49,083 nucleotides of DNA from Opitutus sp. (GTDB taxonomy: Bacteria > Verrucomicrobiota > Verrucomicrobiia > Opitutales > Opitutaceae). Shown piece by piece: positions 1-8,099 of this stretch. Location: positions 1 to 49,083 of the forward strand of contig PNJQ01000021.1 in the NCBI GenBank assembly GCA_013821985.1. The letters run 5' to 3'. The position numbers were made by a program, and so were the translations under genes. Below the pieces are notes generated by a model, which did no database searches, was not told where the DNA came from, and worked only from the letters and a program-made list of their open reading frames with translations. Every line of letters begins with the position of its first letter. The stretch's first letter is position 1.

Positions 1-29
1 TCCGAAAAATTGCATTCGGCTCTCCGCCC

Positions 30-118
30 TACGCTTTCAGCGCTCCGCGTCCCACCTCCGCCTTCAGCCTTCCGCCCTTCAGCTTTCAGCCCTTCAGCCT
101 TTCACTCTTCCGCCTCCC
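30..118. repeat. Degenerate CTTTCAGCC-type tract
   Basis: The left edge holds a run of imperfect repeats built from CTTCAGCC, CTTTCAGC and CCTTCCGCC. It lies just downstream of the stop codon of the first minus-strand gene. It looks like a slippage-prone intergenic microsatellite. No coding signal or fold is seen in it. Confidence 0.5.
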
Positions 119-583
119 TCACCCACGCCCGCCGCGCAGGACGACGACGTTGGCGAGATCGTTCTTCTCGAACTCCGCCCAGTAACGTTCCTCGATTTTC
201 TTGAGTTGGTCTTCCTCGCTCGGCGCTGGTTCGACGCCGGGCGTCTCGAGTGCGCGTTTGGCGGCGGCCCCGACGTGATCGCGATCGGCGAGACGCTGCA
301 CGAACTCGTGCCAGAACGCGTCGTTTTGAAAATCGAGTTGGATCTCCTTCATGCGCTCGTCCTCGGCCAGTTTCGGCGACGGCTGCAACGTGCCGTCGGG
401 ACGCAGCTCGACGGCGTCGGCGCAACCCATGTCCGTCGCGAGTTCCATCAGCCGCTGGTCGAGCTGGAAATAGCGCTTGGCCGCGGGGGTGTCCTCTCCT
501 TGGTAACCGGTCACGACCCACATGCCGAGGTGGACGAGTTCGAGGAGCTGGCGGTATTCCTTCGCGGAGAACGAGGCTTTCAT
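119..583 (-). CDS. Hypothetical protein, 154 aa
   Basis: I do not recognise a named family. The chosen ATG (583) gives a 154-residue soluble, acidic protein that begins MKASFSAKEYRQLLELVHLG. The reading frame continues further upstream, but that part is arginine-rich, reads antisense through the next promoter region and does not look like protein. There is no signal peptide or transmembrane segment. The C-terminal third is charged and helical (EEDQLKKIEERYWAEFEKN). It is divergent from the SOUL gene, with about 230 bases between the two starts. That gap shows no convincing promoter or structure. Function unknown; probably a lineage-restricted conserved protein. Confidence 0.6.
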   Translation of the reverse strand: MKASFSAKEYRQLLELVHLGMWVVTGYQGEDTPAAKRYFQLDQRLMELATDMGCADAVELRPDGTLQPSPKLAEDERMKEIQLDFQNDAFWHEFVQRLADRDHVGAAAKRALETPGVEPAPSEEDQLKKIEERYWAEFEKNDLANVVVLRGGRG

Positions 584-815
584 GGCAGAGGTCACCGGAG
601 GGGCCACGCGCCCGCCGGGCAAGACGGAAGTGCGGGGCGCGACATTTCTCAGCGATTTCGGAGAAACAAATTTTTCCCGGATCCTGTGCTTCCGACAGCG
701 AAGATGGAGTCCATCGCGGCCTCTGCTCGGAATGTCCGCTGCGCCACGAGTCGACCGGTCGAATTCGGCGCAAAGCTGGTGCATCCCGAACAGCCTCTCG
801 GGCGCATGATAGTTG

Positions 816-1355
816 ATGCGCTTGCCGTCCGTCCTCCTCGCTTTTCTCCTCGTCAGCTCCCCCGCCATGGCCGCCCGACAAGCCTTTCCCCCGACTGCAC
901 CGGGGCGCATCGAGCTGAAGACGCTGCCCGCCGGCGTGCTGCTCAAGGCGAGCGGCCGCGGAAATTATTTTTCCTCGGCCAATGACCTTTTCCGCCCGCT
1001 CTTTCGCTACATTTCCCGTCACGAGATCGCGATGACTACGCCGGTGGAGGCGCAAATCGATGATGCCGCGATGTATTTCTGGGTGGCCGAAAGCGAGCGG
1101 ACCAAAGTCGCCGGCAACGAAAGCGGCGTTGAAGTGATCGAGATTCCCCAGCGCCACGTCGCGAGCGCGGGCGGACGCGGCGCTTACTCGCGGAAGAATT
1201 TTGAGGACCTCCGCACGCGTTTGCTCGCCTGGCTGGCCGAACGCCCGGAGGTCGAGTCCGCGGGCGAACCTTACGCCGTTTACTGGCACGGGCCGTTCAC
1301 CCCGTGGTTCGCCAAGACGTTCGAGGTGCATGTGGCAGTGCGGCCGCGCACCTGA
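816..1355 (+). CDS. Secreted SOUL-family haem-binding protein
   Basis: This 179-aa protein has an N-terminal Sec signal (MRLPSVLLAFLLVSSPAMA) with cleavage expected after about residue 20, so it should act outside the cytoplasm. The remainder resembles SOUL/HBP haem-binding proteins: a strand leading to GNYFSSANDLFRPLFRYIS, then the family-typical EIAMTTPVEAQ segment, and an aromatic C-terminal part (YAVYWHGPFTPWFAKTFEV). SOUL proteins bind haem or tetrapyrroles in a small beta-barrel; the bacterial role is poorly defined. A TTG three bases upstream (813) is an alternative start, but the ATG at 816 gives a normal signal peptide. It stands alone on the plus strand, about 185 bases before glyQS. 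Confidence 0.78.
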   Translation: MRLPSVLLAFLLVSSPAMAARQAFPPTAPGRIELKTLPAGVLLKASGRGNYFSSANDLFRPLFRYISRHEIAMTTPVEAQIDDAAMYFWVAESERTKVAGNESGVEVIEIPQRHVASAGGRGAYSRKNFEDLRTRLLAWLAERPEVESAGEPYAVYWHGPFTPWFAKTFEVHVAVRPRT

Positions 1356-1540
1356 GCGCCGAGCCCCAGGAGGGAGCGCTTCCAGACGGCGACGGCTGCG
1401 TCTCGCGGCGGTCTGGTCGCCGCCGCCGCGGTGCAATTCTCCCGAACATCCGTGACCCATCGCGGCATTGACCGCCTTTGGGGAGGCTCCTTCACTGCCC
1501 GACCGCTCCCCGCATCCAGTCGGGGGCCAACTTCCTCACC

Positions 1541-3142
1541 ATGTCCAACGCCGCCGAAACTCCGAATCTCATGGAAGCCCTTGTGTCGCTCGCGAAGCGC
1601 CGCGGCTTCATCTATCAGTCGTCCGAAATCTACGGCGGCCTCAACGGCTTCTTCGACTACGGCCCGCTCGGCGTGGAGTTGAAGCGCAACATCCGCGACT
1701 GCTGGTGGCGCGACATGGTCCAGCGCCGCGACGACGTCGTCGGCATCGAGACCTCGATCATCATGCACCCGAAAGTCTGGGAAGCCTCCGGCCACGTCGC
1801 CGGCTTCACCGACCCGCTCGTGGACTGCAAGGTGAGCAAGCAACGGTATCGGGCGGATCAGTTGTTTTTCGCGGCGGTCGTCGTGGACGGAAAAACCGTC
1901 GGATATGTGTCAGCCCTTGAGTCGGAAAAAACGGAAGAAGAACTCCGATCTGCTGCAGAATCGCTAAAGCGTAAGAAAGGAATTCAGGGCTCACTCTGGC
2001 GGATCGCGCACACGCACCAAGTTCTCGCTGGAAGTAACGTAGAATTTTGGCGCGGGGGCGAACCCCGCGATGGATTCAGTCCGATCAAAGATTTCACTGA
2101 AGCTACAGAGGATCAGCATTCGCTCATCCCCTCGCCCGCGACCGGCGAGCCCGGCAGTCTCACGCCGCCGCGTTCGTTCAACATGATGTTCCAGACGAAC
2201 GTCGGCGCGATGTCCGACGCTTCGTCCGTCGCCTATCTTCGCCCCGAGACGGCGCAGGGCATGTTCGTCGATTTCAAGAACGTCGTGGACACCACGCGCG
2301 TGAAGCTACCCTTCGGCCTCGCGCAGATCGGCAAGTCGTTCCGCAACGAGATCACGCCGCGCAATTTCATCTTCCGCTCGCGCGAATTCGAGCAGATGGA
2401 AATGGAATACTTCATTCACCCCGACGCCGACTGGCTCGCGTGCCACGAGGAATGGCTAAAGTGGTGTCAGGACTGGCTCAAATCCATCGGCCTGCCCGAG
2501 TCGCACCTCTCGCTCCACGAGCACCCGAAGGAGAAACTCGCGTTCTACTCGCGCCGCACGGTGGACATCATGTTCAAGTATCCGTTCGGCGTGCAGGAAC
2601 TCTGGGGCATCGCCGCGCGCAGCGATTACGACCTGCAGCAGCACCAGAAACATTCCGGCGTGCCGCACGTGTATTTCGACGAGACGACGAAGACCAAAGT
2701 GGTCCCGCACGTCATCGAGCCCGCCGTCGGAGTGGACCGCATCTTCCTCGCCGTGCTCGCATCGGCCTACGCCGTCGAGGACGTGAAGGACGAGAAGGGC
2801 AACGTCGAGCAACGCACCGTGCTCCGCCTCTCGCCGCGCATCGCGCCGGTGAAGGTCGCCGTGCTCCCGCTGCTCAAGAACAAGGAAGCTCTCACCAACC
2901 GCGCGAAGGCGCTCCACGAAAAACTCAAGCGTCGCTACGCCGTGCAATACGACGACGGCGGCGCGATCGGCAAACGCTACCGCCGCCAGGACGAAGCCGG
3001 CACGCCATGGTGCGTGACGATCGATTTCGAAACCATCGAAAAACCCGGAGACACCTTCACCCTCCGCGAACGCGACAGCATGAGCCAACGCAGAATCACC
3101 GAGGCTGAGCTGTTCGCGCTACTCGAAGAGCAGGTTTACTGA
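1541..3142 (+). CDS. glyQS: Glycine--tRNA ligase, dimeric class II type
   Basis: This 533-aa enzyme charges tRNA-Gly with glycine in the cytoplasm. It is the single-chain (alpha2) type and not the glyQ/glyS tetramer. Motif 2 is clear ([19 protein letters not shown], about residues 268-286) and motif 3 is [22 protein letters not shown] anticodon-binding domain follows at about residues 430-530. The ATG at 1541 starts the family-typical N-terminus. Oddity: the region that in many relatives carries a four-cysteine zinc module is changed. DCKVSK keeps one cysteine, the usual CPxCG half is absent, and about 90 residues (roughly 108-200) of unfamiliar sequence stand there, with visibly lower GC in places (28 G+C of 60 at 1921-1980). 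The synthetase core looks intact. Confidence 0.93.
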   Translation: MSNAAETPNLMEALVSLAKRRGFIYQSSEIYGGLNGFFDYGPLGVELKRNIRDCWWRDMVQRRDDVVGIETSIIMHPKVWEASGHVAGFTDPLVDCKVSKQRYRADQLFFAAVVVDGKTVGYVSALESEKTEEELRSAAESLKRKKGIQGSLWRIAHTHQVLAGSNVEFWRGGEPRDGFSPIKDFTEATEDQHSLIPSPATGEPGSLTPPRSFNMMFQTNVGAMSDASSVAYLRPETAQGMFVDFKNVVDTTRVKLPFGLAQIGKSFRNEITPRNFIFRSREFEQMEMEYFIHPDADWLACHEEWLKWCQDWLKSIGLPESHLSLHEHPKEKLAFYSRRTVDIMFKYPFGVQELWGIAARSDYDLQQHQKHSGVPHVYFDETTKTKVVPHVIEPAVGVDRIFLAVLASAYAVEDVKDEKGNVEQRTVLRLSPRIAPVKVAVLPLLKNKEALTNRAKALHEKLKRRYAVQYDDGGAIGKRYRRQDEAGTPWCVTIDFETIEKPGDTFTLRERDSMSQRRITEAELFALLEEQVY

Positions 3143-3235
3143 GCACATCCGTCGTTGCGGGGGCTCGTGATAGCACACCGGCGCAACGGCATGCACCCCC
3201 TCATGGGTTGGGTTAATGTAAAAATGGGCCTGTTT

Positions 3236-3262
3236 CTTTAATTAGACTATTGTTAATTAAAG
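3236..3262. promoter_or_regulatory. AT-rich inverted repeat upstream of fic
   Basis: Perfect 9-base arms CTTTAATTA (3236-3244) and TAATTAAAG (3254-3262) flank a 9-base spacer. They end 29 bases before the GTG start of the Fic gene. The segment sits in an AT-rich island that is unusual in this window. It is a plausible operator or promoter region, possibly for the winged-helix domain of the Fic protein itself; that link is inference. Confidence 0.45.
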
Positions 3263-3291
3263 ATTATGGACTTATTTTTCGTTAACCTGAC

Positions 3292-4440
3292 GTGGACCCA
3301 AAAATCTTTTACTCCCCAGAGTCTGGTCGCGTGGTTCGCCAACCGACAGGGTATCACGCGTTCATCCCAGCCCTGCCGCCGCTCGACCTGTCCTTCGATC
3401 TTGAACTGATCATGGTTCTCTCGCGGGCCGACGCGGCCTTGGGCGAGCTGTCGGGGCTCGGTCGCCAACTCCCCAATCCGCATCTGCTAATCGACCCTCT
3501 CGTGCGGCGCGAGGCGGTGCTCTCTTCCCGCATCGAGGGCACGCAAGCCAGCCTGACGGATGTCTTCCTGAGCGAGGCCGGCCAGTCCGACCAATCCCAA
3601 GTTCCAGCGGCCGACGTGCAGGAGGTGCTCAACTACGTCGCCGCGCTCGAACATGGTTTGACCCGCCTCGACAGTCTTCCGCTCTCGCTGCGCCTGCTGA
3701 ATGAGATGCATGCCAAGCTCATGACCGGGGTGCGCGGCCGATTCGCCACGCCCGGGGAATTCCGGCGGTCGCAGAATTGGATCGGTCCGGCAGGTAGCAC
3801 GCCTGCTACCGCCACCTATGTGCCGCCACCCCACGAGGAGTTGCCCGATGTCCTCGGCGCCTGGGAAAAATACCTGCACCTCCGCGGCGTCCTGCCCGAC
3901 CTCGTGCACTGCGCGCTCATCCACGAGCACTTCGAGGCCATTCATCCGTATCTCGACGGCAATGGCCGGATCGGACGCCTCCTCATCACGCTTTTTCTGG
4001 TGGAGCGCGGCCGGCTTTCACAGCCGCTGCTTTATCTCTCCGACTACATCGAGCGGAACCGCGAAGACTATTACCGCCTGCTCCTCCGCGTGCGGACGCA
4101 CGGTGATTACGCGGCGTGGGTGCGCTATTTTCTGGTCGGCATTGAAGAGACGGCACGCGATGCCGTGCGCCGCGTGCGCAAGCTCATCGAGCTGCGCGAG
4201 CGCCTCCTCCTCGAGGATCATGGCAAGGGCTCCGCCGCGCTCATCTCGCAACTCTTCGTCCGCCCACACATCTCGGTTTCCGAAGCGGCCAAGCTCATGG
4301 CCGTCTCCCAGCCGACCGCCGCGAAGGTGCTGCAGTCGCTCGTGGCCGCCGGCCACCTCCGCGAAATTACGGGGCGCAGCCGCTACCGCGCCTACGTCGC
4401 CCGAGCCATCCTTGATGCTCTTGAACGTTCGCCGGCGTAA
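3292..4440 (+). CDS. Fic family protein with C-terminal winged helix
   Basis: This 382-aa Fic/DOC protein probably transfers AMP (or another phosphate-containing group) to a target side chain. The Fic active-site motif HPYLDGNGRIGR starts at His218, with the catalytic His and the anion-binding GNGR loop intact. An N-terminal inhibitory motif S-x3-E-G (Ser78 to Gly83, SSRIEG) marks it as a class II Fic protein, whose Glu82 would block ATP binding until relieved. Residues about 300-375 form a winged-helix DNA-binding domain (HISVSEAAKLMAVSQPTAAKVLQSL), typical of the Fic/DUF4172-like group. The start is GTG at 3292; upstream in-frame sequence soon reaches a stop and no clear ribosome-binding site is seen. 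No antitoxin gene is adjacent. The natural target is unknown. Confidence 0.9.
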   Translation: MDPKIFYSPESGRVVRQPTGYHAFIPALPPLDLSFDLELIMVLSRADAALGELSGLGRQLPNPHLLIDPLVRREAVLSSRIEGTQASLTDVFLSEAGQSDQSQVPAADVQEVLNYVAALEHGLTRLDSLPLSLRLLNEMHAKLMTGVRGRFATPGEFRRSQNWIGPAGSTPATATYVPPPHEELPDVLGAWEKYLHLRGVLPDLVHCALIHEHFEAIHPYLDGNGRIGRLLITLFLVERGRLSQPLLYLSDYIERNREDYYRLLLRVRTHGDYAAWVRYFLVGIEETARDAVRRVRKLIELRERLLLEDHGKGSAALISQLFVRPHISVSEAAKLMAVSQPTAAKVLQSLVAAGHLREITGRSRYRAYVARAILDALERSPA

Positions 4441-4562
4441 GCTCGGAGAATTCATCGCTCAGTGGTCGGGTCGATCCTGTCTTCCTCCGCGTTGAAACCA
4501 GAACGACGGGCTAAAACGCGGAGCGCGCGAAGACGCGGAGACTTCCCTATTCGATAACTACC

Positions 4563-4835
4563 TCACTCACCGTCCGGCTGGCCGAACAGCTGCGTGAACA
4601 ATTCCTCCGCGCGACGTTCGCCCTCCCCAGTGAAGAGGACCGACTTGTTCTTGCTGCGCGGATCGTCGATGAAGCCTGCTTCGTGGAGCCGGTTCATCGC
4701 GTCCCAATCGTGTCCCTTCCACGCGCGCAGCGGCCAGTCCTTCTTTTCGCGAAAGCTCGTCAGCCACAGCAGCGCGAGCACGGCATCGTCCACTTTCCTG
4801 GGGTCGTAGTTCATGGCAGAAAAATCGTTGGTCAT
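4563..4835 (-). CDS. DUF6429 family protein
   Basis: A 90-aa soluble protein with the compact pattern of DUF6429: YDPRKVDDAVLALLWLTSF, then a DWDAMNRLHEAGFI segment and KNKSVLFTGEGERRAEELF. The shape (helix, helix, strand with basic loop, helix) resembles a small winged-helix-like fold, but no activity is established. The ATG at 4835 lies two bases after the stop of the upstream 415-aa gene, so the two are probably translated from one message. A second in-frame ATG (4814, MNYDPRK) fits the family N-terminus equally well. About 120 bases separate its stop from the convergent fic gene; nothing notable is seen there. Confidence 0.72.
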   Translation of the reverse strand: MTNDFSAMNYDPRKVDDAVLALLWLTSFREKKDWPLRAWKGHDWDAMNRLHEAGFIDDPRSKNKSVLFTGEGERRAEELFTQLFGQPDGE

Positions 4836-4837
4836 TC

Positions 4838-6085
4838 CTAATCCGTCCCGCGCTCCAACCGCTCGCGCAGCTCGGCGATGAGTTCGTCCGCGTCGTGCGC
4901 GAGGTCGATCAGCTCTATCAGCAGCGGGCCGAGACGCGTCGGTGGAACGAGTTTCTCCTCCTGAAACGACTCGAGTGCGCGCAGTGCGTCGTCGAGATAC
5001 TCGCGCGTTTTTTTCAACTGGACGATTTTGATCGCGCAAAAGTTCAGATCTGGCGGCCACTCTTCGCCGTTTAGCGCGACGGTGAGTTTCACGCTGGCCC
5101 GCCGCAGGGCGTGGAGCAACTCCTGCACCGGGTGCTCCGCCACCGCGTCCTCCGGCAGCCAGTGCTCCGCTTCCGCCAACTCACGCCAAGTCGCATAGAT
5201 TTCCGCCGCGCGTCCAGCGAGCGGATGCTCGTAACACGGCTCGTCGTCGATTTCCGCGTCCGGATTTTCGGCCGCCTCGTCGCTGCCGCGATTGAACTCC
5301 TCGAGCCACGCGGCGTTCCGGGCCAGTTGCTCCGGCGTCGGCTCCGCCGGGGGAAACTCGCGGTTCAGCCGTTCGATTTCCTCCTCCAAAATTTTCCCGT
5401 AATCGGCCTCCTCGCGTTCGCGCGCCATCCTCACCTCGATGCGATCGGCCAACAAATTGCTGCGGGCCTGCATCTGGTCCGCTTCCTCCTCGGTCATCGG
5501 CTCGCCCGCGTTGCCCGGCGCGGCCTCGTCGTCCTGCACGGGCGACTTTTGCTCCTTGCGCTCGCGCCGCTGCGCGAGCGCCTCATCCATCCGCGCCATG
5601 AAACTGTCCAGCGCAGCGGCGTTCGCGCGGCGTTGATCCTGCTCCTCGGCCTCCGACATTTCCCACGCGGGTTCGCCGACGATCTTCAGTTCGAAACTCG
5701 CGGTCTCGATCACCACACGGCCGTTGCGCGCTGAAACCCATTCGAGGTAAAGCGAGTTGCCCCAATGCCACGGCATTTCGCGGCCGGTCTTGTAGTAAAG
5801 ATGCAGGTCGTCGAGCGGGATGTCCGGCACCTTCACTTTGCGCGAGGCGGTGATGTCACCAACGGCACCTTGCTGCCGCGCAGCGAAAGATTCCGGCAGC
5901 CCCGGCTTCGGCTCCGGATTAACGAACTCCAAGCGGCGACCCGCCAGATCGCGCCAGCAGTTGCCGTCCAGCGCGAGCTCCACCGGATCCGTGCGCCCCG
6001 CGAACCAGATGCGCCCCGTTGTGCGACCGCGCGTGCGATTGTCGATCTCCCCGCGAATCACGTGCTCATCGAGGCGCCAAGCCAT
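4838..6085 (-). CDS. Hypothetical protein, 415 aa, acidic
   Basis: Family not recognised. The first ~170 residues look like a folded beta-rich domain with many aromatic residues (MAWRLDEHVIRGEIDNRTRG; DGNCWRDLAGRRLEFVNPEP; PLDDLHLYYKTGREMPWHWG). The middle (about 170-290) is a highly charged, coiled-coil-like linker rich in Glu and Arg. A C-terminal helical domain follows (LAGRAAEIYATWRELAEAEHW onwards). No signal peptide or transmembrane helix is seen. The ATG at 6085 was chosen because the upstream in-frame part reads through a repeat-like palindrome and is arginine-rich. The gene is coupled to the DUF6429 gene downstream. Function unknown. Confidence 0.68.
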   Translation of the reverse strand: MAWRLDEHVIRGEIDNRTRGRTTGRIWFAGRTDPVELALDGNCWRDLAGRRLEFVNPEPKPGLPESFAARQQGAVGDITASRKVKVPDIPLDDLHLYYKTGREMPWHWGNSLYLEWVSARNGRVVIETASFELKIVGEPAWEMSEAEEQDQRRANAAALDSFMARMDEALAQRRERKEQKSPVQDDEAAPGNAGEPMTEEEADQMQARSNLLADRIEVRMAREREEADYGKILEEEIERLNREFPPAEPTPEQLARNAAWLEEFNRGSDEAAENPDAEIDDEPCYEHPLAGRAAEIYATWRELAEAEHWLPEDAVAEHPVQELLHALRRASVKLTVALNGEEWPPDLNFCAIKIVQLKKTREYLDDALRALESFQEEKLVPPTRLGPLLIELIDLAHDADELIAELRERLERGTD

Positions 6086-6142
6086 GCCGTCGCAGTGTGC
6101 GAACCGTGCCGTGCGGCGCGAGCCGGTTCTTGGCGCGTCAGA

Positions 6143-6198
6143 GTGGCGCAAGCATCCCGCCTGCATCCGACCAACGGCAGGCGACATGCCGGCGCTAC
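6143..6198. repeat. Imperfect palindromic repeat (REP-like)
   Basis: Two imperfectly inverted arms, GTGGCGCAAGCATCCCGCC... (6143-6164) and its counterpart (6176-6198), share the pattern GTRGCGCnnGCATnnCGCCTGC in opposite orientation. The element lies between two minus-strand genes and resembles the other palindromic elements in this window. Confidence 0.5.
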
Positions 6199-6254
6199 GC
6201 TACAACTCGCCATGCCGCGGCGCATCGCCGCGGTCAGTCGGTCGCCGGCGGTCG

Positions 6255-6659
6255 TCAGCCCTGCGCGGGCTTCGCAATACCGCGTCGCACTTCGCTTTCC
6301 CGGATCATTTCGCCGAGATCGGCGGCCGGGCGGATTTCCCACGGACCGAATCCAACGCCGGGATGCTTCGAGATGAGTTCAACCGCATGGTTCAGATCGC
6401 GCGCTTCGAGGATCAGGATGCCACCGAGGTATTCCTTGGTTTCGGTGAACGGTCCATCCGTCACCACCACGCGTCCGTTCACGGACCGCAATGTCATCGC
6501 ACTGCTGGGCGGCTGCAGCGCATGCCCGCCCGTGAAATGGCCCTTCGCCCGCAGCTCGTCGTCGTAGATGAAGCAGCGGTCCGTCGCCGCCTGCAGTTCC
6601 GTTTCGGAAAGCGCAGCGAATATCTTGGGATCAGCAAAGCCGAGGCAGATGTATTTCAT
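6255..6659 (-). CDS. YCII-related (DGPF) protein
   Basis: This 134-aa protein has the YCII-related ferredoxin-like fold, with the diagnostic VVTDGPFTETKEYLGG segment and an N-terminus MKYICLGFADP typical of DGPF proteins. DGPF proteins are the standard genetic partners of ECF42 sigma factors, and here the gene follows such a sigma factor on the same strand after 92 bases. The biochemical role is unknown; some YCII relatives are small dehydrochlorinase-like or sensor-like enzymes. Start ATG 6659 matches the family N-terminus. The C-terminus carries a short basic tail beyond the usual domain. Confidence 0.85.
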   Translation of the reverse strand: MKYICLGFADPKIFAALSETELQAATDRCFIYDDELRAKGHFTGGHALQPPSSAMTLRSVNGRVVVTDGPFTETKEYLGGILILEARDLNHAVELISKHPGVGFGPWEIRPAADLGEMIRESEVRRGIAKPAQG

Positions 6660-6751
6660 AGGGAGGGAGGAGGGGTGAACGCGCCCGGAATTGAGCGGCG
6701 TTCGTCTTCTAGTCGATTGGGCTGGGTGGTTTTCGACCGGGCCCGAATAAA

Positions 6752-7204
6752 TTATCCAAGTTCACGTCGTTGTTTTTCCAAAAACCTCCGTTCCGTCTCG
6801 GATTTCGCCAAGGCCTCCGCGCGCTCATAGGCGGCTCGCGCCTCGTCGCTGCGCCCGAGCCGCCGCCACAAATCGGCGCGCGCCGAGTGCGCCAGCGAAT
6901 ACTCCTGCAACTCGCCGCGCGCGAGGAGCGCATCGATCAGGGCCAATCCGGCGGCGGGACCGCGGTGCATCGCGACGGCCACCGCGCGATTGAGTTCGAT
7001 CACCGGCGAGGGCTGGAGTTCCAGCAACGCCGCGTAGAGGGCGCAGATCTGCGGCCAATCCGTGGCGGCGGACCGCGACGCCTCCGCGTGGAGGGCCGCG
7101 ATTGCGGCCTGCAGCGTGTAAGGTCCAAAGCGCCGCGTCGCGAGCGCGCGTTCCACCAAGGTCACCCCCTCGCGAATAAAATCCTGATTCCACCGCGCGC
7201 GATC
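6752..7204 (-). pseudogene. C-terminal part of ECF42-type sigma factor, after an in-frame amber codon
   Basis: This segment is in the same reading frame as the sigma-factor gene upstream and continues it directly after a TAG codon at 7205-7207. It encodes the C-terminal TPR-like extension characteristic of ECF42 proteins (RARWNQDFIREGVTLVERAL; FGPYTLQAAIAALHAEA; the SPVIELNRAVAVAM helix pair). On its own it has no plausible start near 7204; ATG or GTG codons further in would lose part of the domain. In relatives the position of the stop is normally Gln inside a LLxDQDRSRW-like stretch, so one C-to-T change (CAG to TAG) explains it. It could be a real nonsense mutation, a base-calling error or read-through; only resequencing can tell. 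Confidence 0.75.
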
Positions 7205-7999
7205 CTAGTCCGCGAGCAACACCATCTCGCCATCTGCACCGACGCGCGCCGCCTGCCGCGATTCCTGGAGCAGCATGAGCGCCAGCAGTCCCGTGACCTC
7301 CGGCTCGGGCAACAGCTCGACCAACACGCGACCGAGTCGGATCGCCTCGGCGGTAAGCTCCGCTCGCATCAACGTTGGCCCCGCCGATGCCGCGTAGCCT
7401 TCGTTGAACAACAGATAAACGACCGCAAGCACGGCGCCGAGTCGCTCCGGTAATTCCGCCGCGGCGGGCACCTGATACGGAATGCGCTCGTCACGGATGC
7501 GCGCCTTCGCGCGGACGATCCGCTGCGCGATCGTCGTGGGAGAAGTGAGGAACGCGCGGGCGATTTCCTCCGTGGTCAGGCCGCACACTTCGCGCAACGT
7601 CAGCGCGGTGCGCGCCTCGAGCGCGAGTGCCGGATGACAGCAGGTGAAAATGAGCCGGAGCCGGTCGTCCGGTAGTTCATCAGCATCGGCCGCCGCCGTA
7701 GCTTCCGCGCCGTGCAACATCTCCGCCACCTGCAGTTGCGACGCGTCAAGCCGGGCTCGTCGGCGGAAAGCATCGATTGCCTTGAAGCGCGCGGTCGAAA
7801 TGAGCCACGCACGCGGGTTGGCCGGGATTCCCTCCGCCGACCAGCGCTGCGCGGCCGCGTTGAAGGCGTCGTGCATCGCATCCTCCGCCACATCGAAGCT
7901 GCCCAGCAGCCGGATCAGCACGCTCAGAACACGTCCCGACTCCTCGCGGTAAACGGCCTCGAGCCGGGCGTGAAAATCGGCCGCAGAAGGATCAGACAT
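7205..7999 (-). CDS. ECF42-type RNA polymerase sigma factor, N-terminal part
   Basis: 264 residues up to the amber codon. Sigma region 2 is at about residues 10-75 (YREESGRVLSVLIRLLGSF; NPRAWLISTARFKAIDAFRR) and region 4 at about 108-168 (RLIFTCCHPALALEARTALT; GLTTEEIARAFLTSPTTIAQ). ECF42 proteins carry an extra C-terminal TPR-like domain and are encoded beside YCII/DGPF proteins, both of which are seen here. There is no anti-sigma gene, in keeping with that group. The ATG at 7999 (MSDPSAADFHARLEAVYREE) fits the family start; upstream in-frame sequence is non-protein-like. The truncated product keeps both DNA- and polymerase-binding regions, so it might still act, but in this group the extension is thought to matter for activity. 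Confidence 0.8.
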   Translation of the reverse strand: MSDPSAADFHARLEAVYREESGRVLSVLIRLLGSFDVAEDAMHDAFNAAAQRWSAEGIPANPRAWLISTARFKAIDAFRRRARLDASQLQVAEMLHGAEATAAADADELPDDRLRLIFTCCHPALALEARTALTLREVCGLTTEEIARAFLTSPTTIAQRIVRAKARIRDERIPYQVPAAAELPERLGAVLAVVYLLFNEGYAASAGPTLMRAELTAEAIRLGRVLVELLPEPEVTGLLALMLLQESRQAARVGADGEMVLLAD

Positions 8000-8099
8000 G
8001 CGCGATGCAGGGGAATCGCGGAACACGTCCGGCCGCAAGGCCTGAGTCAACGTCGCGCCCGCGCTTGCCGGAACGCGTCGGCCCGCCTCTACTCGCGCG

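Noticed and set aside
1356-1540. T-box or glycine riboswitch upstream of glyQS
   Set aside because: I could not find a T-box sequence, a specifier loop or the glycine aptamer core in the 185-base gap.
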